Source of the DNA: Hermatobates lingyangjiaoensis | Lineage: Eukaryota; Arthropoda; Insecta; Hemiptera; Hermatobatidae | Direction: 5' to 3' | Assembly (NCBI GenBank): GCA_026182355.1 | Contig: JAPFBL010001617.1 | Coordinates: 8,309,001-8,373,000, forward strand | DNA: 64,000 bases | Shown: positions 24,016 to 42,807 of the stretch, piece after piece | How positions within the stretch are numbered: position 1 is the first letter of the stretch | Layout: the number at the start of each line of letters is the position of its first letter | Position numbers and translations under genes: made by a program | Notes under the pieces: generated by a model | The model's input: only the letters and a program-made list of their open reading frames with translations | Database searches by the model: none | Told to the model about the DNA's origin: nothing

Positions 24016-24109
24016 ATCAAAAATATGTTATATTGTATTTAAGTACTTAAAAGCTCGTCAGATAATGTGTTAGGGTACCCATTGTTTATTAATGACTGTT
24101 TGATGGTGG

Positions 24110-25395
24110 TGATATCTTGATGGAACATCTGCTAATTAGAGGCTGTCTCGAACGTTTTATGGATGAGGGCTTTAACAGTATTATTTTTATACCTCTGAGG
24201 GCATTCACTTTGGTAGTTGAGGAACGACATAATGTAGAGGCTTTTCCTGTGTAAAGAAGTTATAGTTTGATCAGTGGAAAAATCTATTTTAACATCCAGG
24301 AAATTTATCTTGCATTGGATGGAAGGATCAATGGGAAACTTTAAGCATGAATTATTTAGAAGTTTAAGCAGTCGAAGTTTAGAGGGCTTCTCATGGGTTT
24401 CCACTGCGACAAAGTAGTTGTCAATATAACGGCAATACATCTCTTCTTGGGTGGTTTCAACAACTTTGTTCTCCAGGTGGCACATGTAGTAGTTGGGAAA
24501 GGAAACTCCAAGAGGGGTTCCCATAGTCACACCATCTGTCTGTAGATACATTGTGCCGTCGCTATGCGTGAAGAGGCTGCCAGTTGTACATGCTCTTAAG
24601 AGTTCTTCCATAATATTCCTGCTGAATGGTGGGGGAGGTCTGCTGTATGATTTTGATAGTTTCCTCAGCAGGTATGTTAGTAAAAAGTGATTCGACGTCC
24701 AATGATGCGGCTATTCCTTTCGGTTGATTGATTTTAATGAACTGTAATTATCTTAATCAAACTATAACTTCTTTATGTAGGAAAAGCCTCCAATACTATA
24801 TCGTTCCTCAAGTACCAAAGTAATGCCTGCAGTGGTATAAAAATAATACTGTTAATGCCCTCATCCATAGAACATTCAAGATGGCCTCTAATTGGGTAAT
24901 TATCTTGTTCAGTTCCTTTGATATTTGGGATGTAGGGCTGATAACTCGTGAGATTATTGGTCGTAGCGGATTTCCCCGATTATGAATTTTAACTGTGCCG
25001 TATATATAGCCAGGATTGTATTCACCCCTAATGGGGTGAATATTCTATTGAGCATTTCCTTTTATTTTCACTTTTTCCTTTATTTGCTTTCATGATCAGT
25101 CTGTTAATATTTGTTTTCAGCTGATTAGTTAGATTCTTTTAATTTTCTTGAATTTCGTAGTGTCGCTCAATATTTGATCCAGTTTCATGTTGTACTCAGA
25201 GCGATCCATTATGACAAAGGTATTAGATTCATCAGCTTGACGGATAATGATGTTCGGGTTATCCCTCAGTTGCTTGGCGGCTTCTCGTAGGCTTTTGTCA
25301 AGCAGTTGACTGGACTTGAATCCTCTTTGCTTGGTATTCAACGTTTTCTTTCTTTTTGAATTCGAATTATTTCTGTTTTGCAATTCAGTGCACCG
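24110..25395 (-). pseudogene. Decayed Penelope-like element (PLE3) RT region
   Basis: From right to left: the pre-RT block (QRGFKSSQLLDKSLREAAKQ, LRDNPNIIIRQADESNTFVI) at 25129-25383; a block reading GYIYGTVKIHNRGNPLRPII near 25010-24900; a palm block near 24720-24690 (a DVESLFTNIPAEET-type phrase); then GSLFTHSDGTMYLQTDGVTM, GTPLGVSFPNYYMCHLENKV and YCRYIDNYFVA, where YVDD has become YIDN. A DNA stretch at about 24765-24905 reads in the opposite orientation and repeats the NNTVKALIHKTFETASN part, so the element is internally rearranged. Dead. Confidence 0.75.
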
Positions 25396-26828
25396 TGAGT
25401 AGCCGAGAGCTCAATCAATGTTTTTTACATATGTGACAATGTAAAATATTTTCAAAGTACTTTGAAAATATACGTCTTTTTCTATTAAGAATGAAATTAG
25501 TTTTACCAAACAATATCGCCCTGTTTACTGTTAATAGATTAGGAGTCCTGGTCAAACATTTTACCATCTCACTTAATTTGAATTGAATACATCTAAAGAA
25601 ATTACATGTAATTCTTGACTGAGTAAAAGTTAAAGTCAACTGAAGTGGAAACGTCAAAACAATTCCACTACGACAAACGGGGTTTAATTTTAAATGTGCT
25701 TTTAAAATGTGGGGTCCTGGAAATTCGTGAGGCGCTCATAAGAGGGTTGGTAATAGCACACGAGTGGCATGTGCCGCTCCTGGGGTGGGTTGAATCAATC
25801 CTTTCCTACTTCAAGAGGCAATTCTTGTTTGTTACAGTCCTTAACCATCACATTGGACAGACAGTTCGATTGTCGAATTACATTTCCACTACTTTAGCCA
25901 CTATAAGTATTTTAGATAAGTGAGTACTGGAACATTTGGAATACTTATTAGTTCTACTCATATTACTACCCTTATATATTACATACATATGTATCTCTGA
26001 TTAATATTAAATCTTCTATGCATAAAAGTTTTACCTCATACGCTATGTTCATTCGAATGCTAATACAAAATTACCCTAGGTTCAGATTATGTTGAAAATT
26101 TCAATCATGAATTGATGTACAGTTTTGAATTCCGATTATTAAAGCACTTCATAAAGTTTTTATTTCTAAAAACAAAGCTAAAATCATTACCATGCTTCCT
26201 CAACTTTCGCTTCAACTCACAAAAGAGCAATTTTTTTAAAGTTTCTGTACTACAATACATTCTTCGCTCTTTTTAATTATATTGTACAGTTGAAATTATT
26301 TCAGTGTATTCATTAATTAATTACCTAATTAATATTAAGTTGTAGAGATTTGTTTACTATTTTGACTCAAAATATATTTCCATGGTAAATTGTAGTAGGA
26401 AAAAGAAATGGGTATAAACAAAGGTGAATTATTAAGAAGAGTAATAATATTATATTTGGTTGTATAAATAGATCAACATAACCACTAATTTGATTTTATA
26501 TTCACACACATATATATATTTCAAAATACAAAAATCGTTTCCTAAACAGACTTTGAATACAAAAAAATACATAGACCAAAACAATTATAACGATCAATAC
26601 TCGAAAAGACTCAAGATTAGAAAAGAAGATGAAGTGAAAGAGAAGTTCTCAGACTGACGTATCAGAGCTTGACAAGACTAGTCTAAGCACTTCTTTTTCT
26701 GGTTTTATCTGATTTTCTTCTGACTACGAACTTATCTGAAATATCGATCGATGGAAGCATTTTTTGTTGTTCCATGTAATTTTTTATATTAAATAATATT
26801 GGCCACATTTTTTATGTATATAACATTG
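25396..26828. other. Intergenic, nothing recognised
   Basis: AT-rich. A 92-codon plus-strand frame at 25645-25923 has no motif or splice context. The part nearest 26828 is presumably the Abi 3' UTR (minus strand), with no clear poly(A) signal identified. Confidence 0.35.
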
Positions 26829-34543
<7,715 letters not shown>

Positions 34544-35021
34544 ATGTGGAAAAGTTGTCGTATTAGTGATTGCAATTATTTTTATGCTTTGTCCATTGAT
34601 TCCAATGTGTATACTGTTATACTTACAAATATGTTGAGAGCCTGGAAAGAAGAGGTGTCATCCACTACTTTGATTAATCGCTTTAAGGTGTGTTAGTTAT
34701 GCATTCCGTTAGTCATGTATGTTTAAATAAATTACCAAGAATTGATGATACAGTTATAATGTGATTTTAACTTTTTAGGAGTTGAATCCCCAGAAGGACA
34801 TAGATGATCAGGAAGTAGAAAATCTTATAGTTAGTCTTGATCCATCGAACCCAAAGATATCTTCCTTTATATCTTTTAATGATTCTATGATTCATTTAAA
34901 TGTTTCTTCAACTGAAGTCCCGAAGTATGGTGTTAGGTTTTACATGTCACAAAACACACCAGAAGAGGTATATAAACAGATCTTATTTATTTTTTTAACT
35001 CTCTCTCTCTCTCTCTCCCTG

Positions 35022-35053
<32 letters not shown>

Positions 35054-37312
35054 CTCTAGCAAACGTACCTATCTTTGACGGAATCAAAAATTCAATTATA
35101 TTTGGTATTCCAAAATACCAGTAGAAATTGTGGAAAAGTAGAAAATACCATTATTAGTACAGTGTTAAGGAAATTCCTCTGTATCCACCACATTAGCTGT
35201 TTATCCTTCAGGTTCATGGAAGAACAAAGAGTTGGAACTCTTGACTCTTGAGCAAGCAAACTTCAGTTGACTATGTGAGAAAAACTTGGTTTCGTTCACT
35301 TCATTCCTGCGTTAGATAAAGTTTCCCCTTGCGATTTAGTTAACATCCTTGAAAACAGACTCTGGCGGGACTTTGCAATCGTTTGAACGGAAACGGATAG
35401 TGGCTTGGAATCAATGGTAAGCGTGGTATACACAGACTCCCCAATACCACACCCAATCATGATATCCGCCTCTATGTATCTGTTATCTGTATGTAGGTAT
35501 CTGTGCAGAGCACGAACTCATAAAGATGTGTCCCGTGGCACATTTTTGGACAGTTAAGTTTTGTAACATGAAATTTGTTACTGATACTAAATTCCTCAGA
35601 TTGATATAGCGTAACAACTTGTTTGTTGATTTTTCCTGCCTGTTCGTATTAAAGGTTCAGAATTACTCGTTCCCAAAAGCTATTTATTCTGAATAGATAG
35701 TACATCTTCAACTCTGGGAAACACCTTGTCAATGATCTCAAATACGCAATATATTTATATACGCAAATGAATTTAAAGTCAACTAACAATACCTTCTTGC
35801 TGCATCTGTATATTTTCAAAATAAACATGTCTGTGAAGTTAGCTAAATAGAGCTTAAAGGTCCATAACTTCGCTTCTGCACTGAATTATCAATGTATTCA
35901 GAGACTATATTTTAAGTTAGGCATACACAAATCTAGTGTCAAAGTTTCAGTTCGCTCATGGTGCCTCAGTTTCTATGTCTCATGGTGGCTGAGTTTACTT
36001 GTGACAAACGTTTTTGCTTTAAACGTGTATAACTTCACTTCTACGTTGAAATTCCAAGATTCAGAGCCTATATTGTAAGTTAGAACTACACAAATCTACT
36101 GTAAAAGTTTCAGCTTGATATGTCTTAGAGTGGATGAGTTTACTTGTGACAAAATTTTGCGGACAAACTAACAAACCGACAGAAATTTGTCTAAGGGTAG
36201 ATTCGGTTTCTTTAATGTATGAAACGTAAAGAAAAATTGATCTTAAAATAAACTGTGACACATAGACAGAAACATAACACAGACTCACATTTCAATATTT
36301 CGACCGTAATGGCGGTCGTCGTCATGAGAAGAAGTGAATTGACGGAGGGACGACGGTCAAATGTCGTAATCTCAATAGGACTCTTTCTTCTACCCTGTAT
36401 AACAGGACCCCATCCTCACAGAGGACCAATCTACAGGCCGTTTCATCGAGGAAAGCCACGCCGAAATCTGTTAATCCTCGTAGGTCAAACCGACTTGCTG
36501 CCCGAGCCCTTCACTTTCCCGACAATTAATTATACATTGACTACTCTAAAATAAATCATTCATATTTTTATTATTCCAATTAATAAACTCCATGACAGCT
36601 TTTTTTTTTATGTACTTCTAAAAATGTAGTTTCGTTAAACAAAGAATTGTATACTATTTTTATATTTGAAATAACTCTCATATTCTTTTAATATGGATGT
36701 TATTTGAGTAATAGTGATCTGCCGCAAATATTTACTATATGAGGTAGCTATCAGTTAAGTACTGTTGGTTAAGTTACAACGTGTTAGAGTTTTAGTTTTA
36801 TATGTATAAAGCCACATGCACTTTGTTCAATTTATATGCTTTAACAAACAACTTTTTGTATAGACAAATGACCTTTAGTGTAACAGAAAATGGACGTATC
36901 AAGTAATCTCTTTGGAGATTCAACTTTTGATTTTATGCCCAGATCTCAAAATTATATTTGTTTAAAATTGTTTTTGTAAAATTTTATCCATGGACAATTA
37001 GTTTTTAATATCTTTCAGTATATGCTCGTCTAGTAGTTATGTTTTGTTTTGATCCAGTATTGTACCTAATTGAATCGAAGTGCAAGTGTGTTGTTATGTA
37101 AGATTTAAATGTGTTCTCTCGTAAGTAAGCACGCTAGTGCGAGCGTGATGTAAATATTGATTCATTAATAATTGAGTAATACACTCCATGGGTAGAGAGT
37201 TGACTGTCGTCCCTCCGTCAATTCACTTCTTCTCCTGAGGACGACCGCCATTACGGTCGAAATATTGAAAAGTGAGTCTTTGTTATGTTTCTGTCTATGC
37301 TTCACAGTTTAA

Positions 37313-37352
<40 letters not shown>

Positions 37353-37545
37353 GATGAAAAGACGAGCAGAAATGGACAAATACAGTTCAATGTACATAAA
37401 GAAACATAGAGAAATTAAAAACACAAACTTACAGTCTCTAATTTTTGGTTGAACCGTCTTCAGGAGAGATAAAAGAGGGAAACCAAGCGCACTGGTACAG
37501 AGACGGTTGGAGACCCAACCGTCTTTGTGTTTCTTTATGTACATT

Positions 37546-37618
<73 letters not shown>

Positions 37619-40600
37619 ATTTCACATAAACACGTGAAATAACACAATGATCAAACCACAATATGAAAATGGGAAAACAAAACTAAGATCTTTCAGCCGT
37701 AACAAGAGGTCTTCGTCAGAGTCAAAAACCTCAAAGTCAAAAAAGAGTTGGCTTTTTGACTCTGACGAAGACCACTTGTTACGGTTGAAAGATTTTAGTC
37801 TTGTTTTCCCATTTTCATATTGTGGTTTGATCATTGATATATATATATAAGTATAAGATGTCAGTGCAATGAATGACTGTTTTGTTTATTTTTTGGTTGT
37901 TTAATTTGTTTTAACTCATTATTAATGTTCTGCTATATTTATAGAATTAAACTTTGTTGGATTTTGTTTCAGTTTTTCAAAGATGTAACTCTTCCACTTC
38001 TTTTTCTTGTTAATGAGCTAAAAGATAGAGAAGAAAGATTAAAACAATTGGTTATGGATAAAGACGTAGAAATAAAAGAGTATCAGTTAGAAGGAGGTAC
38101 TCTGTTCCGTCGTAAGTAAAAACCATTTATTTATATTTTTAAATGTTATATTAGGTTAGGTTGCAATGGCAGTCCCACAATGGAACACACGTAGGCCAAA
38201 GCATTGGCCTACCACACAATGATACCACTATGACTACCACTATGTGATACCACACAATGAAGATTGATTCTACAGTGGGAGTCCTAAATTTTGCATAACT
38301 CAAATGTATTTAGAGTAGGGATCTTTAACGAGGACCTGACATCGTACAGGCTCGGGACCGACGGTTTAACGTCCTTCTCCTAGGGACGACGTGCTCAGAT
38401 TTATTTACCTCCCGCGTGAATAAATCGAGGGCCAGGTGAGGATTGAACCCCGGTCCTAATCAGTTCAGAGGTGAGCACAACCACTGAGCTAGCCTGGCCC
38501 CCAAATGTTATATTAACTCCTGCGAACATATACATTTAAAATATTAGGTTAGGCATTCAAATAAATTCTAATTCTATTTGTGTTACAGACTTAATCTATT
38601 AGGAATTTCATAATCTCTAACTCCTGATCATATTTAACCTCATGTATGTGAACATTATCAGAAAATAATTCTTAACATAAATGACCTCTATCCTATTATA
38701 TTTTATATTTCGTAAATATTAGTCTATATGCATTTGATAAGATGGTTGTGTTCAGTTGTTAAAAAGGAATTGTGATTAACTTATGCATTAAAAACTTAGC
38801 TAATTTATCATTTATTTATCATTTTTGTAGATTAAACATTCAGATTAATTTACTCAATCGTTTCCAAGGATATAGATATCAAATTATTCATACATGGACT
38901 CTCTTATAGTTTAGATTTCACATTGTAAAATTGTCAGTTCCTTGTCAATTTTTTCCCACCTTTGGTGGGGGTATTAACTGGAAAATTCTAATGTTTTTAA
39001 CAGTCAAATTTTCATCTGTGATTGATTTTTTCCAGGATACGTTAAAACTAAGAAATTCTTGGATGATGAATTTTTATTGGACTGTGAAAGGAATTCAGGT
39101 TCAGTTTGTTATGAAGATTTTCATGATATTGAAAAAATCTTTTCGGAAGACATAAACAATATTTATGGGAGAATATTCAAGTAAGGATTAAATATCAGTT
39201 GTTGTTCACTTTGTCTAGTTTCATATGAATACCATAGTCAGAAATCATTTTTATGTTATGAGTGGGTAACATCCCTGTATCATGTTTGTAGTATAAAATA
39301 GGGTATCTTATTCAAATAGAGCGTGTCTGTTTTAGATATTATTAGGAAGTACAGGGATGTATGCAGGTACAACTAAACGAAAATTGCACATATAAGATAA
39401 GCTTTGTACTTAAGGATTTCGAAAAAAAAATATATATATAAACCTCAGTTGGGTTTTTGACTCTGACGAAGACCGCTTGTTACGGTTGAAAGATCTTAGT
39501 CTTGTTTTCCCATTTGCATATTGTGGTTTGATCATTTATATATATATATTTTACTACCTTGGTAGTAATAGGAACCTGATGATTTACGAAGCCATGTGCA
39601 ACAGAAAACGATTTTGAAGTGAAGGTCATCATAATCGACAGCTTTTTTCTGAAATTTCTGAGGAGTTTTACATTCATCTGAGATTCTGACCAGGAAACTC
39701 AATTCTGAAATATTACCGGCCAATTACTTTTGAAGTAAAGATTATCGGCAAAAGTTGGTAACCTTTACTTCAAATTGTCAAACGGTATTATTGCGAAATA
39801 GAAAGCAATTTGTGATACTAAAACTTGGTCAATTCTTGCTTAGTCGTCTTTTTAATTTTTTTTCCACATTATCATGGCGTTCTTATGTTTATTGGTTTTC
39901 TGTATACACATCTGTATTCTCAATTTTTATGGCAATTATAATTAATGAGGAGTAATGTATTAAGAACAGTAAATTAATGGTTTAATTGACTTATGTTTCA
40001 GAAAAATTCATGACTTAAAACCTTCTAGTAGTACCATTTCTAATGAAGTAAGTATTCCTATATCAGTTATATATTAAAACTGATGGGGAATTTCAAAAAC
40101 AATTAAGTCTTCACACAAAAAACAAAAGCAATATTTTTTGTGGATACTAATTGTTTTTGAAATTCCCACAATGAGTAAATACCCCAGAATAACAGATTGC
40201 ACAAATAATGGAGATATTAAAAAGTTAATTCAGTGTTTCTGCAATAAATTATGTGGTATTTAATAAGAATAGATTAAATACTAATAAGAACTCCACATAC
40301 AGTTTTACAATAAATAGTAATTCTCCAGCCATTTCAACAATCGATGAACCTGTGGGAGAACGCTTCGTTTTAGAAACGAATTGCTTTTATTAAGCATTTG
40401 TGTATGGAAACTTTTGTTAATTTTCCTCCCAAAATTAAAAAAAAATATTTAATCTTCTAACTTGTGGTGATGTTTAGAATTATTTCTGCAAAATTCATTA
40501 ATTATATTCAAGTTTGATTCAATTTATATTCTATAAATTTCCTGATATGATAAATATATTACAATTAAATAACTATGTATATTGACTAATAACTTGCTTG

Positions 40601-40758
40601 CCACTAATTAATTATTAAGTTATTGTCTTACTTCATTATTTCAGCCTTCACCAGTAATTAATACATCACCAGATACAAAAAATAAAAAAATCATTTGGGA
40701 GTCTTCACAACCAGTTGCAAAAAGGATTAAACAAAGCTGCTCCAAGATGCGACTTTGA
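34544..40758 (+). CDS. NHEJ1: Non-homologous end-joining factor XLF (NHEJ1), 6 coding exons
   Basis: Exons: 34544-34687, 34779-34967, 37973-38111, 39036-39180, 40002-40047, 40645-40758. All have AG/GT borders and agreeing phases, totalling 777 bp (258 codons; human XLF is 299). The globular head (MWKSCRISDCNYFYALSIDS, ...LRAWKEEVSSTTLINRFKEL) has the W..E.V......K.ELN spacing of human XLF. The beta-head ends VPKYGVRFYM. The stalk coiled coil starts FFKDVTLPLLFLVNELKDRE and includes VMDKDVEIKEYQLEGGTLFR, matching the K/MKDxEIQDYQxSGATLIR signature. A KTKKFLDDEFL block and the fold-back follow. The basic C-terminal tail (VAKRIKQSCSKMRL) sits where XLF carries its Ku-binding motif. It bridges XRCC4-LIG4 and Ku at DNA breaks in the nucleus. 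Intron 2 is full of mobile DNA. The sequence is divergent from vertebrates, and similarity is judged by eye. Confidence 0.9.
34999..35046. repeat. (CT)n(TA)n microsatellite
   Basis: CT repeats then TA repeats just after exon 2 of XLF. A similar compound tract lies at 37547-37615. Confidence 0.9.
35170..35620 (-). pseudogene. Helitron helicase C-terminal relic
   Basis: Minus-strand reading in shifting frames: LCHGTHLYEFVLC, then GSLCIPRLPLIPSHYPFPFK and RLQSPARVCF, a KG..L-rich scrap and a final FSH..Q..YVACSR-like area. This is the closing part of the Helitron Pif1-like helicase ([43 protein letters not shown] in family terms). Heavily decayed, within XLF intron 2. Confidence 0.6.
35780..36190 (+). 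repeat. Duplicated Helitron-associated repeat block
   Basis: Two imperfect copies (about 35865-35965 and 36025-36110) of TATAACTTC.CTTCT, GAATTATC, ATTCAGAG..TATATT.TAAGTTAG and CACAAATCTA.TGT.AAAGTTTCAG, followed by GAGTTTACTTGTGACAAA. This kind of text accompanies the helicase relic beside it. Confidence 0.5.
36249..36375 (-). repeat. Left arm of hammerhead-bearing inverted pair
   Basis: Reverse complement of 37195-37309. It carries a hammerhead motif on the minus strand at about 36286-36335 whose first box reads ATGACGA instead of CTGACGA, so it is probably inactive. Helix II (GACCG/CGGTC) and GAAATATT are intact. Confidence 0.7.
36376..37194. other. Insert between the inverted hammerhead arms
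   Basis: About 0.8 kb with no frame or motif I recognise. The first part (36400-36510) is GC-richer than its surroundings and the rest is AT-rich. It may be the body of a non-autonomous element, or host intron caught between two separate insertions. Confidence 0.35.
37222..37275 (+). ncRNA. Hammerhead ribozyme in XLF intron 2
   Basis: CTGAGGA (37235-37241), extra C, helix II GACCG/CGGTC with loop CCATTA, GAAA (37259-37262), mini-palindrome ATAT, cut after ATT. Helix I is formed by CTTCTC against GAAAAG with one mismatch. Sense to XLF. Confidence 0.7.
37314..37350. repeat. (TA)n microsatellite
   Basis: Pure TA repeat directly at the end of the right hammerhead arm. Confidence 0.9.
37385..37555. 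repeat. Small foldback with decayed hammerhead
   Basis: CAATGTACATAAAGAAACA near 37390 recurs inverted near 37530, and GACGGTTGGAGACCCAACCGTC (37501-37522) forms a perfect hairpin. On the minus strand at about 37436-37475 a CTGAAGA box is followed by GGTT/AACC, but the GAAA box has become AAAA. Confidence 0.6.
37547..37615. repeat. (CT)n(TA)n microsatellite
   Basis: About 40 bp of CT repeat followed by about 25 bp of TA repeat. It abuts the terminal hairpin TTTCAC..GTGAAA of the next element (37616-37645). Confidence 0.9.
37648..37833. mobile_element. Foldback of two PLE-type terminal repeats
   Basis: Arms 37648-37740 and 37745-37833 are inverted copies. Each holds the CTGACGA-type hammerhead followed by the TTAGTCTTGTTTTCCCATT and TATTGTGGTTTGATCA segments. 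The same family occurs at 39425-39545, 61051-61871, 62469-62600, 62993-63070 and 63140-63260, and at 61 kb it is linked to a PLE coding end. Confidence 0.75.
37757..37800 (+). ncRNA. Hammerhead ribozyme (CTGACGA family), XLF intron 2
   Basis: GACT, CTGACGA (37762-37768), extra A, helix II GACC/GGTT, GAAA, mini-palindrome, AGTC. The first helix II pair next to the loop is changed (G to A) and the site reads GATTTT instead of GATCTT, so helix III is weakened. The inverted partner at 37683-37725 (minus) is also slightly decayed. Confidence 0.55.
38149..38230 (-). mobile_element. 3' end of the telomere-tailed LINE family, second copy
   Basis: TTAGGTTAGGTTGCAATGGC then GTCCCACAATGGAACACACG and TAGGCC parallel the LINE 3' end at 43336-43410 (GGTTACAGTGGCCGTCCC, GTAACACACATAGGCC). 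Only about 80 bp are retained, a typical severely 5'-truncated copy, and the GGTTA tail is conserved. Confidence 0.7.
38266..38505 (-). mobile_element. tRNA-headed SINE, 3'-shortened copy
   Basis: Minus strand from 38505: GGGGGCCAGGCTAGCTCAGTG, A box TAGCTCAGTGG, B box GGGTTCAATCC (closer to consensus than in the 22-kb copy), and closing CCTGGCCC, fully complementary to the opening GGGCCAGG. The body matches 22125-22300 and stops near 38266 without the distal part or A-tail. Lies in XLF intron 3. Confidence 0.8.
39425..39545 (+). mobile_element. PLE terminal-repeat fragment in XLF intron 4
   Basis: TA tract, CAGTTGGGTTTTTGACT, hammerhead, TTAGTCTTGTTTTCCCATT, TTGTGGTTTGATCATT, TA tract. Same family as the 61-63 kb cluster, and flanked by TA repeats at both ends. 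Confidence 0.75.
39459..39501 (+). ncRNA. Hammerhead ribozyme, intact core, XLF intron 4
   Basis: Helix I GACT (39459-39462) with AGTC (39498-39501); CTGACGA (39463-39469); extra A; helix II GACCG/CGGTT with loop CTTGTTA; GAAA; palindrome AGATCT; predicted cut after CTT. Sense to XLF, so active cleavage would cut the intron of the pre-mRNA. Confidence 0.75.
40084..40168. repeat. 85-bp hairpin in XLF intron 5
   Basis: GGGAATTTCAAAAACAATTA at 40084 is matched in inverse orientation by TAATTGTTTTTGAAATTCCC ending at 40168, around a loop of about 40 bp. MITE-like, no family name. Confidence 0.6.
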
Positions 40759-41061
40759 ATTGCAGTTAAACATTACGGTAAAATATTTACTTTTAATTTA
40801 TTACTTGTAAATCTTATGAGGAAGATTTTCAGAATAATATAAGGAATATTTGTATTCAAAGAAAATTAATATATGAATAATCTTTGGTGATTTCAAACTA
40901 TGTATTTATTATGTTTTCTCTTCATTTTAAAAAGTTTACTCTTGGTAAGTAGGTTTAAAAAAATAGATAAATTTGAAGTTTTAAAGTATATGTCTTGAAA
41001 AAAGAATCAACTGTTGGAAGGCTTCAAACAAAATATATTTATTTTCAATGCTGAGAGAGTT

Positions 41062-41885
41062 ATGAAGACAGCAGCTCGAATTCCTGGCAACCACATGCTG
41101 TCAATGAATTACACAATAGTAGTATAAAACTCACAATATGAGGCTGCTCATGCGCGACCCTCGTATCGCATTCCCCATCCCCAGTTGGTGTGCTTCTGTC
41201 ATGATTGGGGTTCACCATATGACAGCATCTCTCTAAGTCTTGTATCATCATTATTTTATATTATTTTAAATAAATATTAATTGAACATTAGAATAAAATT
41301 GGTGTTAATGAGGTGGATGATCGCGGCGATGAAGGCAAATATTAGAGATGAAAATAGCTCGTGCGTCTCCCCTCGCTTTAAATGTACTTCTTGGACAGTC
41401 TCTTCCTTGTCTCACTGTTTTGTTGCCACTATAATACTCATAATAGAGGGTGGAGTAGGTCAAGGTCACTCACTGATCTAGACGTACTCCGCCCTCTATT
41501 GTGAGTATAAAGTGGCAACAAAACAGTGAAACAAGGAAGAGACTGTCCAAGAAGTACATTTAAAGCGAGGGGAGACGCACGAGCTATTTTCATCTCTAAT
41601 ATTTGCCTTCATCGCCGCGATTATCCACCTCATTAACATCAATTTTATTCTAATGTTCAATTAATATTTATTTAAAATAATAAATTATAAAAAAATAAAA
41701 AAGTATATAATTTAATCGTATAAAATTATAATTTATTTAAAATAATGAGGATACAAGACTCTGACAAGTACTGCCATATGGTGGACCCCAATCAGAACAT
41801 AAGAACACGTAACACATAACACAAGCAACCAACTGGGTGAGGGGGGGGGGGGAGAGATACGAGGGTCGCGCATGAGCAGCCACGT
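41062..41885. mobile_element. Large foldback element, near-perfect arms
   Basis: Inner arms (about 41264-41455 and 41490-41680) are nearly identical inverted copies, from GAACATTAGAATAAAATTGG through GCGGCGATGAAGGC, GTGCGTCTCCCCTCGC and GGACAGTCTCTTCCTTG to TTGCCACT. Outer arms continue less perfectly: GGCTGCTCATGCGCGACCCT (about 41142) against AGGGTCGCGCATGAGCAGCC (about 41862-41881), and CATATGACAGCATC against GTACTGCCATATG. A 12-G run (about 41838) marks the right arm. No open frame of note. Probably a foldback-type DNA transposon or two elements head-to-head. Confidence 0.75.
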
Positions 41886-41889
41886 ATGT

Positions 41890-42790
41890 TATTTTTCATT
41901 GATATATCATTTTCTTTGAAGAACTGCTCTACTTAGCTAACAGTAATTACTGCGTTAATTTATTATCTTTAGTAAAATGACCATTACCCAAGAGGAGTAC
42001 TTCACTGCCTGGTAGCGTAGGTTCATTCAGTTGTATGCCAACTCATTTCTTTTCAGATTGTTGCACAAACTTTCTTCAATATCTTTTCTCTTTACTTTCT
42101 AGTCGTCCCTCATAATTTTAATAACAGTCAGATTGAACAATGACCAATTCGTTTTTTGTAACTATTAATCGAATTATTGCTACATTAAACAAATGATATG
42201 TATAATCACATAAAATAAAACAAAACATTAGTTGGTTGTTAACGAGTTTGATGTTATCTTTACTTATTGAAAAATTGAGTGTAGCCCACTAAAGATTTTT
42301 AAAATCTTCATATATTTTTGTAATAATTATTAATCTTATTTATCCTTGCCTCCCCTCACTACATAAGTTGGCTGCACTGATTAAATGCCTGTTCAACGAG
42401 ACTTCACTTTAGTCATGACTTGATTTCGGAGCAGCTCACGTGACTATGTGATGATGAGGCAGTCGAGATATGGACTGATTTTTTGTGTACTATTTTATGT
42501 GTGTTCTTTCTGTGAATTAGTTTATATATACTGACAGAAAGAGAGAGAAAAAGAGAACGGAAGAGTTAGTATACTTTTTAGACTTGTAATTCATTAGTGG
42601 AATCTCCATGTTTATCATTTTGTTACAGGTGACTCCCAAGTGAGTGGTGTTATAAAGCTTTACATCTAAAACGATATGGGCCACTTTCAAGTTATTTAGT
42701 TAATAAGATTTTAATAGCTGTATTGATATATAAGTCTGGTGTGGAAGTAGTATGATCGTACTAGACATGTTTAATTCCTTTTTGAGGGCA
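41890..42790. other. Intergenic; short RepA scrap at 42230-42310
   Basis: No gene found. GAGTTTGATGTTATCTTTAC then TTGAGTGTAGCCCACT is the 3' end of RepA. A (GA)n-like patch lies near 42540-42560. Confidence 0.4.
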
Positions 42791-42807
42791 TCACGTGGAA
42801 TCCAGCA

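Noticed and set aside
25645..25923. 92-codon plus-strand frame
   Set aside because: No family resemblance and no neighbouring exon; likely chance.
41281..41481. 66-codon frame in the foldback arm
   Set aside because: Repeated in inverse in the other arm, low similarity to anything, no start context.
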